Made by a program: the position numbers and the translations under genes. Below the pieces are notes generated by a model that was not told the origin of the DNA, did not search any database, and saw nothing but the letters and a program-made list of their open reading frames with translations. A DNA stretch of 64,000 nucleotides from positions 620,001-684,000 of the forward strand of contig JAYKKR010000013.1 of the NCBI GenBank assembly GCA_036971615.1. Reading direction: 5' to 3'. The DNA comes from Amyloporia xantha. Lineage: Eukaryota > Basidiomycota > Agaricomycetes > Polyporales > Adustoporiaceae. How positions within the stretch are numbered: position 1 is the stretch's first letter; each line of letters starts with the position of its first letter. Of this stretch, positions 1 through 11,847 are shown one piece after another.

Positions 1-1864
1 ACCCGAGCTGTCGGCGATATAGCCAATATAGCGTGGATATGCGTCCTGCTACGATGCAACCAAGCACGGCATGTGAGGGAGCATGCTACCATTGATGCGC
101 GATCGCCGCCCGTCCCAACGTCGTCTATAATCTTGTCGATCAACTCTTGCGGTACGTGCGTACGTGCCATTGCATGCAGAGAGTTGAGAGTAGTGTGGTT
201 GAATACTGGTGTGTAGCTGATATGCCTAAGCAGTACAACTCCGCGTCAACATACAGGGAAAGTAACAGTGTTGACAGACCAGAACTGTCACGGGTGCAGA
301 GACAATTATCACAGAATAACGACGGCCGCAGAAACCTGGTTTCTGGAATAGGCGTGATTCTCAGTTCTTTCGTCCGCGAGTGCGTACACAAGAAGAATAC
401 GCCGTGTCGGAAACAACGCCGAAAGAGATATCACTCATGTTCACTTTTCCACCCAGCCTTTAAGACAAATTCGGTGAAGTAGCGAAAGAAAAACACGCAC
501 CGTTGCTAAGTGTGGACGGATCGTGCTTGACCTTTACGCAGCCGTAAGCTGGCTTACACTATACGGATGACGACGTAACCGTGTGCACTACCCATCCAAC
601 CTCGTCTCAGAGTATGCCCTACGAATCTGGCACCCTTAGATACGTGCCGTTACGCGCACTGGGTATACCTGATGGCGGCCAACGTCTCACGACTACAGAG
701 GTATTTTTATAACGCAATTCTTGCAACAGCTCAACCAGCGACTGATGCGACTGATTCGCGACAAACGGAGACGACTGTGGCCTTTCCCAATAGCATATCC
801 GTCGTCGAATTGCCAGATATAACAATCGCGACAGACCTATGTAAGCCAGAAGTATCTCAGCCATACCGGTCCATATAATGAATAAAAGATGACAGCGAGT
901 CGTACCAATACGCGTAACAGTGTGCAGTAGATGGCCAGACGTCTTCCTAAGTATTGTTCTCTTGGAGCAGACATACTTACCCACCCCAAAATCATATGCA
1001 GGTAGATACAATACACACGTCCGCGAACCGATTAGGAAAAAAGATAATCTCTATTCACAGACGGTAGGAGCCAAAGCACGTGACCGGTTCTCGAACAGCT
1101 TATGGCATCATGGGGCATTAGGACAACGACCAGTGATCATACCAGGCCGGCTCCGACCTCTCCACGCCCTATGAAGAAGAACGGCCGCGTCGCTTCGTCG
1201 ACCTAATTGTCAACTACGCGCGGGCGTCCGCCGTTGCGACGTAAAACTGAAGTAGACGACCTCAAAGCACCCATACCGGAAGCAGTTATGAACAGTGCCT
1301 TCACGTACCTTACAGTTCGGCGTTCACCGCTGTGATGCCCAACTGCAACCTCTGCGATGAGCGATTGCCATTCATCTTCCTGCAGTACTGTGCGTAGTTC
1401 TCGATGGTTTATGTGACAATACGATGACAAACTCCACTCACGTACATTCCGTGTCATCCTCCATGGTTGGGGACGTGACATATACATGTATCGTTTGGTC
1501 ATCGAGCCTCCTAATGACACATCACATGAACAGAACACGCGTTGGACGACATCTTGCCGTTAGCATCTATCGCAAGTATGTTCCCGCTACTTCAATACGG
1601 ATATATATACGACAGGCGGCGTCTCGTTGTGAACACAACATGACCGAACCTAGCAACTTCTCCTTCCAAATCTATCAGCGACGAACTGAGGTACGTCGCT
1701 CCGTTAATTTTATCGTGTACCGTCCGATTCCACACTGAACAGTTATTTCACAAGCTATGCGTCATCTCTGAGTTATCCGAACATTGTGCCGCGGACGTTG
1801 AGCGGTTCACGTTATTGGTATATCTGACGTTTCTTTGTGCGGGCTGGCGTTCACAGCATTATAG
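1..1864. other. Unassigned left edge, no recognisable gene
   Basis: Open frames exist on both strands (for example a 130-codon minus frame at 619-1011 and a 111-codon minus frame at 1203-1538), but none shows a domain, a run of splice-linked frames or a repeat I recognise. The end of this stretch may hold upstream exons of the HMG-box gene that follows. I see no rRNA, tRNA or simple repeat here. Confidence 0.4.
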
Positions 1865-2276
1865 TACCTGTGCATACATAGCGCAATAACTGATCATCAA
1901 TCCGTCACAACCATACAACCAGTCCTTAGTCCCAGTACATCACACAAGGTCAAAAAACAGCCAGATCCTCATAAACCGAAACGCCCGCCATCGACGTATC
2001 TCATGTTTCAAAATGATGTTCGTGCCGACCTCCGGAACAGGCACCCGAATATGCCACATGACGAGCTGCTGGGAATGATTGCAAAGCTATGGAACGAGAT
2101 TCCGTGCGAGACGAGAAAGGTAAGCCCATCCTCGACTCCTCCTTTCCTTATAGTATTGCTAATTGTAACCATGACAGCAATACGAGCTACAATATCGAAA
2201 GGCGAAGCAACGATGGTTGCAGGCCAAACTTGATTATCATAATGGTAACCCGCGGTTTTCGGATCCAAAGCCATAA
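1865..2276 (+). CDS. HMG-box protein, C-terminal exons
   Basis: Two exons join in frame: an open stretch ending at 2119, an intron 2120-2177 (GTAAGC...ACAG, 58 nt), and a final exon 2178-2276 ending in TAA. The product carries one HMG box starting at KPKRPPSTYLMF, then NDVRADL, ELLGMIAKLWNEI, and after the intron a basic helix QYELQYRKAKQRW. The order and spacing fit a single-box, sequence-specific-type DNA-bending domain, and the protein ends about 15 residues after the box. Members of this family bind the DNA minor groove in the nucleus as transcription factors or chromatin proteins. The true start is not visible: the frame is open back to 1865 but has no good ATG before the box, so upstream exons are expected. 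I cannot say which HMG factor this is, and nothing nearby marks it as a mating-type gene. Confidence 0.65.
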
Positions 2277-3717
2277 CCGGGAGACCACACGGTACTACGC
2301 CGTCCCTCGGCACGATTGACGTCGAGATAATATATCACGTCAACCACATGACGTGACGTGCGCATTCGGGTTTACGACACAGCTAATATCGATGACATTT
2401 CAGGTCAGCAGGATGACGTTGCGATAGTAATCACGTCTATGTCATGATAAATCATGGCGAAATTCGTCCTCTTCCCGATAACGTTGCATCTGTAAGCTTG
2501 TACAATGACCAAAATATTCACAATGTATCGATTTCATGCCTTGGTTGTTATCTCCGCGAACCCTCTTATGACTAACGTAGCGCTACTCGGGGTGACTGCG
2601 AATGCCAATTCAATCCCGTGAACGGACACTATGATACTTATATTTATGGCAAGTATAATGGCTAGACAGTGACCTGTTCCACGAAATTTAAGAGTAATGC
2701 GATCGCCAGAATTAGGGTGCGTTCTTTGAATCAATCGTTGATTAAGAACGGTGAAAATCGAAGTCACTAGACGACTATACGTCACCCATGATGTGATATC
2801 TGCATGTTATAGCACGGTGAACTCCCCATTTTGTAGCTTTCACGGAGCGACGTATTCTAACGTGTAACCGCGCCGATCTGTCGTCCACGTCGATCTGTAA
2901 CAGATCAGTACAAGATATCGCTGAGTCAACCCAGCTCGTACGGACTATCATACATTATCCGGACGCAATATCACAATGTAACTTTACTTTATCGGTATCG
3001 TCTCTCAATATTATTGCCTCGCACGGCAATCGCTACGTCCATTCGCCCAACGACACTGTACTATAGGCAGCGTTTAGGTTCGCCATGCGTACTTCCTTAA
3101 AGTTATGCACATCACAATTTGACGACGGGTACTTGCTCGAGATGTAGGTCTTATCTCATCCTGCACTGTGACCAATTATCAGTCATACATGCGTATAACT
3201 ATTCGCGATCAATGTGGCAAATGCATCCTACTGCTTGTCATCGCGTCATTTACGCAACTTGCCTGTCTCAGTATAACAATATCGAGCAGGCTCTTTACTT
3301 TATTTAAATCTACTGTACGACAAAGACTTACAAACACTCCCGTATGCACGAAGCCATCACAGTGTACAGATCGTTCACCTGCTATACTGCATTAGCGGTG
3401 CCCGTCGCGCACCACGACGGACTCACAACCCTGCTCCCTGAGGCCTGCAGTATCCACGCACGCCATGATAATTCTCATCATTATGTAGACAATACATGAA
3501 CAACACGCATCGATACAAATATGTATGCTGACTTCAGAAACAATATTTATTCGTATCGTATATCTCGTTATTATGCTCATTGCCCCATGACTTTGCTATA
3601 GCTGCAGACCACTATAACGTGCGATAGGTTACCCTACAGCAACTATTCAGTTTCAAGAACTCTTAATATCACGCAAATAGCATGCCGCGCACCATCATAC
3701 GATTTCCGGGTTCTATC
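2277..3717. other. Intergenic, nothing recognised
   Basis: About 1.4 kb between the HMG-box gene and the 3' end of the nuclease gene. It is moderately AT-rich. Short open frames are present, but I recognise no domain, RNA gene or repeat. Confidence 0.4.
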
Positions 3718-5763
3718 TCACGTTGCTCGTCTCGGCTTCAAATTACGCATTTTAACGATTCGCAAACGTACCGCCTGGGCGCGTTCATATTCCTCCACAA
3801 GACGCGGCTCTGCTCGCTCGACCATACATGCCGGCAGCCACATGAGCGGGTTGTTGTGTGACTTGCTAACCGACTGTTTGGCTTTCCCACTGTTAAAAAC
3901 ATCAGCATGATCCGCCCCCCCCTCGTCTCCTGCGCTTGAAGCCCTATAAGCACTCTTCCCCCTCACATCCGGCCCACAAAGTAAAATGAGGCATGCAGCA
4001 TCTACTTCAGTTTTATATTCAAGTACGCCATCGCTAGCTGAAGACTTCCTCGAGGAGTGTATTTTGATGAACAGCGACGCTGTAGGAGAGCTGTCGACTA
4101 CAGCGGTGCTCGATCCTGCGCACCTGTCTGTCAGATTGACCTGTACGGACGAAAAGCGCGCAATGATCATAGACCAGGGGACGCCAGATCCTCTTTGGTG
4201 AATAGCATTTACATTCGAACCACCGGCAGTAGGCAGCTGGTCACCACCCCGATTTCCTCGCTCCCTATCCAAGTGCAGAACGGCACATCTTAAGGCACGT
4301 AGCGCGACTACGGGCCATACGGTATTGCGGAGACGTTGCGCTACCACCGGTATGCGATCCCATCCGAACTGTGAAAAGCATAATTGCGCAATCTCGTCCA
4401 GTCGAGGTTCTCGTGCCCAGTGCAACTCCAATTTGTCAGAGAGCGCTGACGATATAGACGTAGCGGACGTGATCGGATGGACATACTGGAGTACTACGTC
4501 GACATTGGGAAAGCTGTCGTTGACAGCATTCGCAATAGATGGGTATTTTCGGCCAATGTAGCCATGCGCGTCCGTTCGCAGTTCCGTGCGTAAATCTTCG
4601 CGCCACACGTGCAGAAACCGGGACAGATCTGCGCGTGGAACAGTGCGTGCGGCCTGAAGAAGAGTCTCACCAAAACCACACCGCGCCAATCCGCGCGCGA
4701 TGACCACACCGCAACCCTGTAATCCGGCGGTATGATAATCCCCACCGTGTAAAACAGCGATGAGTATGAGTCCTCCCCGGGTGAGCTGAACAGATGGATG
4801 GTGTAGCACATTGTAGGCTGTATATGTAGCAACGTGATTCTTGCTAACGCGTGCCCCTTCGAATTCACGCGAACGGGCGGATGTCCCGATACCATATACA
4901 CTTGGACTAAAGAAATAAGGCGTGAATGAGAGTGGTAACAGGCAGAGGATAACATAACGGTCAGAGCACACGACATGCTGGTTCCGACCATACCGCAGCA
5001 CACTTGTGAACACCCCAACGAGCTGCTAGGGTCTCGGAGGCGCAGGAAGGGTGCGGCTGGGGCAGCCGACGAGCTGCTTGCATTACCGCGGTGAGTCTGT
5101 CGTATTCACACTGACAGCGTCACGCAAGACGACGGCAAATTATAACAATAACTCGCACGGTTACGATGCAGTACAATACTCACTTCCGTATGATCTTTAC
5201 AGCACCAAAAAGTAGCGCATCGACATCATCAGTGATTACCGCATCTATGGTGCCGATACGGTTTAAATAAGCAAGTTCCGCTTCTGCTTCTCCCGGGGCC
5301 TGTCAAGTCATTTTAGACCAACGCGAGAAGGAAAACACGAGAGCGTACAGTGCGATAGTCAAATCCAAATGCATCGAGAATCATACACATGCCACCAGTC
5401 AGACGATGGGGTTCCGCGCTAACTTGTTTGCCACGTTTCGTTCCAGGCCGATGTGGTCCATCGAAAACAAAGAGAGGAAGGAATGGTGCTCTCACTAGCT
5501 TCGCACATTTGAAAAATAATGTTCTTAGTTCCGCATTCTGCCCTCCTCGCCCACCGGCCGCGTGGTAAAACCAAATGCTGGCATCTATACCGACTCGTAA
5601 CCCACGCATTCCGTTCGGATTTCCTTCGAAGCCGTCAACGACAGCCAAATGTGTCAAAGACCGAATCTCTGCTGCAGGATTGAGAATCTGCCCGACGATA
5701 GTTAAGTTAATAACACGTCAGTCTTAGAAAAAGGCGTACATCCCATAAACCGGCGACCCCCAT
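3718..5763 (-). CDS. XPG/GEN1-like structure-specific endonuclease
   Basis: This is a flap/Holliday-junction nuclease of the FEN1/XPG superfamily, nearest in layout to fungal GEN/Yen1-like proteins. Exon 1 is tiny (5763-5740, encoding MGVAGLWD); exon 2 is 5687-5349; exon 3 is 5299-5184. They join in frame and give the whole catalytic core: MGVAGLWD, VGIDASIWFYHA, LFVFDGP, then PGEAEAELAYLNRIG and ITDDVDALLFGA, with the metal-binding acidic residues present. Downstream, LTRGGLILIAVLHGGDY is the helix-two-turn-helix entrance, followed by GLARCGFGETLL. At least two introns lie between about 4900 and 5183, and I cannot fix their borders. The last long exon runs to a stop at 3718. The C-terminal part (WLPACMV..LVEEYE) looks like the natural end of this family, so the gene seems full length (roughly 600 residues). 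It acts on branched DNA in the nucleus. Many Agaricomycetes carry several divergent copies, so orthology to Yen1 is not certain. Confidence 0.8.
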
Positions 5764-8003
5764 AACAGTAGCACATCAACCGTGACGCGCTCGAACGCAG
5801 TACACGTGCGGACTGCAGACCGACCTTTAAATCATGGCATGACACAGCTTGCTTGGGTCATACGAGGTGACAGTCTGAAAGAACGTATTTTCGTATATAT
5901 ATTGACCGTGACATCAGCAACTTGTCTGACTAACGAGTGTTATGATGGAATGTACCAGTGTTCAGAAGGCGGGACGAAGTTTGATTAAGTGTCGGTGGTG
6001 GCAGTGAGCAGTAGAACTCTACGAACTGTTCCTCTGTTGTGTCCCGTACATAGACTTCGACTTGTTGACTCGCAGAAGGAGGGATGATGGGGACAATATG
6101 GGTCTGTTTCAAACCGCGCCTGGCCTACAGCGTCCCTTCATCCGTGCTGGCCTCAATTTGCCGATACGGGGCCTTAACGGCGGGGTCATAAATTAAGGCG
6201 GAGCTCATATCCAACGCTGGTAGCACGGTCGGTACTTGATTGGAGTTAGTAAGCGATCAAAGGATGCGACAGAGCTTCAGTGAATTGCTTCGGTACACAA
6301 ACTATCATGTACAGCACGTCTTCGTTAGCGTTGCCTATCACCATTTCTCTGTGCACTTCCCGCCTGCAAAGTCTCGACCACGCTGCAAATAAAATCTGGA
6401 TGATGCTGCTGAGTCGTGGAACTACTGGGACTACCTAGCTGTATTCACGAGAGCTTTTTTTCACAGTATCAGAGACACAATTCCATTAAAAAAAGGCGAT
6501 GCATATCATAAGCAGGTGAAGGAATGAAATTTTGTGAGAGAACTTGAATGTAGACTTACACAATGTGTTCAAACATGGCCGACCACACACGTCAACCGCA
6601 AAATTATGAATTGTCTGTGCAATCATCTGACGTGCTGAATGGTGGATCATGATGAACCCTACTGGTCAAAAGGCCCTCCTGGAAAACAGATGTCACATAC
6701 AGAATTGCTGAACATGCAAAGATTTCAAGGAAGTATGCACTCTGCTTACAGCAGACTCCTTCATGCTCACCATCGCAGACTTTCTGCTGGTTTGCCGAAT
6801 GGCTGATCTGGATGTCACCAGTTGACTTTTAGGACTTATGGCTCTCCCATATATACCTGCACCATGAGTGCTTTGAATGTAACTGTGTGCAGTTTGTCAA
6901 ATATTCCTATATACATCTGTATCCTCTGACACTTTAAAGTGAGGGCCAGTGTTGGTTAGAGTTACCCAGTCCGCGGGTTGGATCACACTTCCACGCTGTG
7001 ATTGGGTTGAACCCACGAGGGTTAACTAACACATCAGCAAAATCCGACATTTTTATTATTCACCTTTTTCTCCTTATATGGCCTTGATGCCTTGGGTAAG
7101 GAAAATAAGGCAACTCATAATGCGGAGGGTGTCTTGTCCCAATGTGATCCACACTCTTTTGAGGTCTTATTTTCCTTTTTTTGTAAAAAAAAAATAACAA
7201 AACCCATAAGGAAAATAATAAAACAGCTGATTTTGCTGATGCAGTGATTTTCACCCTCTTCTTCAAGCAACCAGATTTTGTCCCATAGTGTTAGATGGGT
7301 GGATGCCTTCCACTCAGCAAATGGTATTCATGACATTGTATTGCATGGGCTGTATGATAATGTCCCAACAGAGCAGACTCACATTTTAATTTTTTTTTGT
7401 TTTTTGGAATAGCTGGTAAAGTAACAATAAGTAGAACACACTTGTGCAGCCCATTAGTATTCTAGTCCATACTTGCTTGCGAACACGCTGTGCCAAAAAT
7501 CACACTGACTTGGGGGAGGGAATCATTGGTTGTATTCCAACTCAGATTGTTACATGCACATAGAATGCTGTCAGTCGCACTCCCCCAAATACAGGAGAAC
7601 AGGGCATGAGGTACAACAAAACTGACCCAACATGTACTTTTCCAGACATGACTAAACACATTTTTTGGATTCGCTTCGTAGTGCAGCATTACGGTTTGTG
7701 AGCATTGCCCCTCATCCATACTGCTTACAACTTCTCTTTACGTGCTACCATGCAACATCGATAATTAGCATTCACATCAAAAGTGTGACAAAATATATCA
7801 CGTAATGAGTAATGATCCGAATCATGATCTGTTGTCATCAATATCTGGACGTAAGCAATGCACAGTCATTATGTACTTCTACGTCCCTCATCTACGATCT
7901 CTGATGGATTTCTATCAGAACTCCATCATCACATTCTTTCCAATCACATCACCCATCAATGTGCCAGTGGTATGCGACATTACACATCAGATATAAATCC
8001 CTC
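5764..8003. other. AT-rich gene-poor stretch
   Basis: Upstream of both the nuclease gene and the IDO gene. From about 6400 the base composition becomes clearly AT-rich, with long A and T runs (7180-7210, 7385-7400). No coding region is supported. It contains the hairpin listed separately and probable decayed transposon sequence, and its last few hundred bases should hold the IDO promoter. Confidence 0.45.
6948..7033. repeat. Nested palindrome / hairpin sequence
   Basis: The outer arms GTGTTGGTTA and TAACTAACAC are nearly inverted copies. The inner arms GGGTTGGATCACA and TGTGATTGGGTTGAACCC are also inverted around CTTCCACGC. Single-stranded DNA could fold into a two-tier hairpin of about 85 nt. 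This may be a remnant of a small DNA transposon or a transposon end. I found no convincing flanking duplication, so the class is left open. Confidence 0.45.
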
Positions 8004-8010
8004 TATAAAA
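8004..8010 (+). promoter_or_regulatory. TATA box of the IDO gene
   Basis: TATAAAA stands 87 bases before the proposed IDO start codon at 8097, a normal distance for a fungal promoter with a short 5' leader. The assignment rests on position and sequence only. Confidence 0.45.
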
Positions 8011-8096
8011 CACCGACTTTCCTCAACACTCTTTTTGTGTCGACCATCCTCTGCGAGCTGTGCTCTCTGTTTTGTAACTGTTTACTCTTTGAAACA

Positions 8097-9456
8097 ATGT
8101 CTTTTACGTGAGCATTATATACACTTGCTCATTAGACACATCCATACCAACTTGCTCTCACATACAGTCACACTACTCTCACTACTTTTGTCGCTGTACA
8201 ACCAGGGCTCCGTCTTCCTGCACCTTTCAACATATGGGAGACGACTTTGCTAAATGCAAAGAACTTGGTCCTGCTGCATATGGATCAGTTGCTGCGAGGC
8301 CGACAGGTGCAAGCCACATGTGAGGAGTGGCGAGAGTCTGTCTGTGCTGTGAGTGTTATATACACCCATTTTTGTGCGATGTTACACTTACAGAACATCC
8401 AATGTTTAGTGGCCAATATTGGACATTTCTGCTGAATTCCATGATGTTCATATTCTGCAGGTTGCGCATATGACACTAGCATTTTGTTTGCACTTCTATG
8501 TCCATTCCTCCAATCCGACCCAGCGTGTACTCGTCCCAAAATCATTGGCCATCCCTCTTCTTCATGTGTCAGCAACTCTGGGAATGCCACCAATTCTAAC
8601 ATATGCCGACACAGTGTTGTGGAACTGGCAACGTGTTAATTCCCTCCTACCTGTGTGCATTGAAAATGTGCACATCCTCCATACATTTTCACAGACACCC
8701 AGTGAAGAGGCATTTTATCGTTTGTCTCTTGCTGTCGAGCTTCAAGGCGATTTCATCTTATCCATTATCGACACAATCATGCTCTCTAGGCGAAGCCATT
8801 CTGTACAGGCTATCGAGTCTGTTGCGCATGGGCTGGCCCATCTTGCTCAATCCGTGGAACAAATGATTCACCTAATGAAACAATTTCCATTACACATCGA
8901 TGTCTGGGAATTCTGTATTCTAATTCGGCCGTGGTGGTGTGGATCACCGATTCACACCGATCCACTTGCATGGGTTTTTGAAGGGGTTCCAGACATGACT
9001 AGTTTGTTGCTGGGCGGAGCAACAGCTGGTCAAAGTCCCGTGATTCACGCATTGGATGCCTTTCTTGATGTTGATCATGAACTTCACGATCCCGATCGCA
9101 CTCCATCGCCATCACTACGAACCTTTGGTGCGGATCACTCATTCATGTCACGCATGCGTCAGTACATGCCGGAATCCCACCGTCAGCATATCTCACAAAT
9201 CAAGCCCATTCGCAGCTATGTCACTTCACACCCAGCTTTCTTACTCAACTTATACAACACTGCTGTGCGGGCGCTGCTTGCCTTCAGAACTGAGCACTAT
9301 AGTGTGGTCAATCGATTCTTGCCCACTAGTGGTTCTGGAGGACTCAACAACAATGGTGTTACTCAAGGGACGGCTGGCAGTGATGTGCGGTCCTTGTTAG
9401 CTGCAGGTTGTGGTGCTACACGACGAACAGAGATCCGTGATAGATATGATATTTAA
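8097..9456 (+). CDS. Indoleamine 2,3-dioxygenase family protein
   Basis: IDO is a heme enzyme that opens the indole ring of tryptophan to N-formylkynurenine, the first step of the kynurenine route to NAD. The model has exons 8097-8107, 8168-8348 and 8461-9456; all junctions keep frame with GT...AG introns of 60 and 112 nt. It gives 395 residues, against about 400 for known IDOs. Visible family blocks are GLRLPAPFNIWETTL near the N-terminus, IPLLHVSATLGMPPILTYAD, the LWNW that follows, DVWEFCILIRPWW, GGATAGQSPVIHALDAFL, MRQYMPESHR and FRTEHYSVVNRFL. The His of TEHY (codon 9295-9297, residue about 343) sits where the proximal heme ligand lies in animal IDO. The C-terminal GTAGSDVRSLL replaces the usual glycine-threonine loop. 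The first 11-nt exon is the least certain part. The gene is intact although its surroundings are AT-rich and transposon-laden. Confidence 0.85.
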
Positions 9457-11096
9457 AGTGGCAGAATTATAATTGGTATGACAATTTGACTTCAGTTTTG
9501 ATTCTTTTATAATGACTATTAGCAGGAGAGTATTGCAGTAGTGAGTATAAGTGGTCTGCTGCCCTCCAGACTGCATACCAGGCTTTGCAGGTGGAGGCGC
9601 AGAGCGGCCTGTTTTTACACTATTTATGTATACATGGTCTCTTGGTGCTTATGCGATGGCCATATTGTTGTTAATGATAAATCTTTCACACATAAGATGG
9701 TATTAACATGATACAATGTCTTCGTGTAGATATGTTTGGTGTTGTCCTGGAACTGATAATACTATTGTTCACTTGACATGAACATATGTGGCTACAATGG
9801 CCATGATGATAATATCACTGCTTATGCACTGCGGTCACTGAAGGGAGAGGGGAGGGGGGTAACAAAACTATTAGGTTATACCATTCATCTGCCAGTGTCT
9901 GTTTCCCACACAGTCAACCTCACAGTTCTCAAAGTCAGCATGCTTACCCAGATGCTCAACCCAAACACCACATAATGTCATGCTTAGTACTCCAAGTGCA
10001 GAGAATAGTGGAATAGCACGGTCAGTCACTACTTTACTCTGGATGAAGCTACATAGTGCACACAAATGTGACCCGATGACCCTCCCCTCCATGCCCCCAG
10101 TTCATTGACTGAGGCTGTAGTTGTGGCCTGCAAGTGGTATCACAGACTCCGAGGGATAAATAGGCCAAGGCTCCAACCATTCAATCTATTTACCACATCA
10201 TATCTACAAAACCCCACTTTTCCTTAACCCACTTATTTCTTAGTTTCCTTATGCAAAAACTGTAAGACACAAACTGTGAATGAAAATTAAGATACACCAA
10301 GACAAAATTAAGAGTGAGGATTGTTCTTGGCTGTCTTAGATTTGTCTTTATAAAAAGATGAGACCTTATGAGATCAGTAAGGAAAACAGTGAGTTTCCTG
10401 ATAGGCTATACATAGCCTTTTCCATTTTTGAAAAAATTACATCCAATATATATAATATATATATATATATATATTACATCCATTATCACTTAGAATCAGG
10501 AGAGGATACATGGATAGTATATAAATGGTTTAAATAATATGCTATATATGCTATATCAATGCTATGCTCAAATTCCTTATGCACGAATGATTTTGGGAAG
10601 ACTCAGAAAAAAAAACTCTTTGTTTGATGGTTCATGAAAGATTTATGCATACATCTCATATAGTTATAATGGAGTATATGGCTGGTCCTTATTAAGGCTT
10701 CCTTAAAAGTGGCATTCATAAGAATATGTTGTGTCTTCTGATGTTAATGGGTTTACAGATGATCATAGAGCTTTTACTTGGCTTGCTTGCATACCAATAG
10801 ATTTTGGACAGTGTGGGACAGATGGCAATTCTATTATATCAGTAAAGATTAACCTTTTGCTTAAGGACTCACTTTGTCTTGCTCTCTTATCGAAGAGAAA
10901 CCAAGCACCAAAAACCTCTCCCTTAAATTCTTCTCGATAACAAAAAGATTTCAACCAAATAAACATAGCTAAGGAAAGGTTGAATGTCGGTAATGCTACA
11001 GCACCGGTAGGCACCCAATTTGTCTACCCTGACTGTGATATTACCAGAAGTGTCCAGGTCTGCCCGGAGGGCCTTTGTATCATATCATCCTCTGGC
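9457..11096. other. AT-rich intergenic DNA
   Basis: Downstream of the IDO gene. It holds a (TA)n tract and many short A/T runs. Open frames here are short and low in complexity; I support none as a gene. The first 200 bases should contain the IDO 3' untranslated region. Confidence 0.45.
10446..10475. repeat. (TA)n microsatellite
   Basis: About 30 bases of almost pure alternating A and T, flanked on both sides by ACATCCA/ACATCCAT, so the tract lies inside a short direct duplication. Confidence 0.85.
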
Positions 11097-11122
11097 CATC
11101 AGGAAAAACCTCCCGGGCTAAT
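11097..11122 (+). repeat. 26-bp inverted repeat, left copy
   Basis: The 26 bases starting CATCAGGAAAAACCTCCCGG occur again as the exact reverse complement at 13477-13502. The next inward bases also look related (a TATTTA block). The pair may be the terminal repeats of a 2.4-kb element into which the miniature element at 11264-12064 later jumped, or two dispersed copies of one repeat. I see no matching target duplication outside the pair. Confidence 0.6.
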
Positions 11123-11254
11123 TAGCCCTTATTTAGACATACCTGGTAATCATAGGCCGATAATTGCTGCTATTCCAATATTCTCTTCTATTTGTTCACT
11201 AATTGAGGAATACCACGCACGGCGTGTCATTTAGATAATGGAAATGAAAATATG

Positions 11255-11263
11255 TATCTACAG
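11255..11263 (+). repeat. Left target-site duplication (9 bp)
   Basis: TATCTACAG directly before the left terminal repeat. An identical copy follows the right terminal repeat at 12065-12073. Confidence 0.9.
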
Positions 11264-11480
11264 CAGGTTCCTTCCCACCCGTCTTCGGGAGGTGGGGGCC
11301 CATCTGAAGGCGGTACTCTGTACTATATCCTAAGTAGAGTCACGTGTATAGTCATGTGATAATCACGTGAATATTCAAACTCCACAATCTTAATCCCCCT
11401 CACCTCCCTACGACGGCTGGCACAAAACATTTGTAAACAAACGGCCTCGGTCGAGGGTCGCCTTGGTTTGGAAAGCACTG
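11264..11480 (+). repeat. Left terminal inverted repeat of the MITE
   Basis: About 217 bases matching the reverse complement of 11848-12064 with only a few mismatches. Similarity fades after TTTGGAAAGCACTG. Confidence 0.9.
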
Positions 11481-11847
11481 TCGCCGGGATTCTTGGTGGC
11501 GCGCGGTGGTGGGTCATACTGAGTAGAATGCAAAATGTGTTACACTTGACGAATGACTTCCAAAAACCATTCATAAAATGCCTCTCATGTACAGAAGTAT
11601 CCTCGTACTTAAAAATTAGTCACTATTTAGCATAATGGAGCAACAATCAGGTTAGTTCATACCAACTCCCTCATAGAAGGTTCATTTCTAAATCATGAAG
11701 GGTGAATCTCTTTATTTTGCCTATCAATTATGTTTATCATGCACTAAACATATTATTAAAATTTTTGGGAGATGCGTAGGCCCGTAGAATGCTCAAAGGT
11801 GGTCTCTGTGCACTCGCGCACACATCAGAATTTGTTTTCGTTGGCGC

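Noticed and set aside
619..1011. 130-codon minus frame with a hydrophobic stretch
   Set aside because: No family resemblance, no supporting splice sites and an overlapping plus-strand frame of similar quality.
1865..2276. HMG box as evidence for a mating-type locus
   Set aside because: No homeodomain, pheromone or receptor gene is nearby, and HMG boxes are common outside mating loci.
3718..5013. A single 431-codon minus frame read as one exon
   Set aside because: Its first 40 residues match no part of the nuclease family and contain a clean intron (GTATGG...CTTTAG). Only the part from about 4915 downwards is coding.
6948..7033. Helitron 3' end
   Set aside because: A hairpin is present, but no CTRR end with an A/T insertion site could be found next to it.
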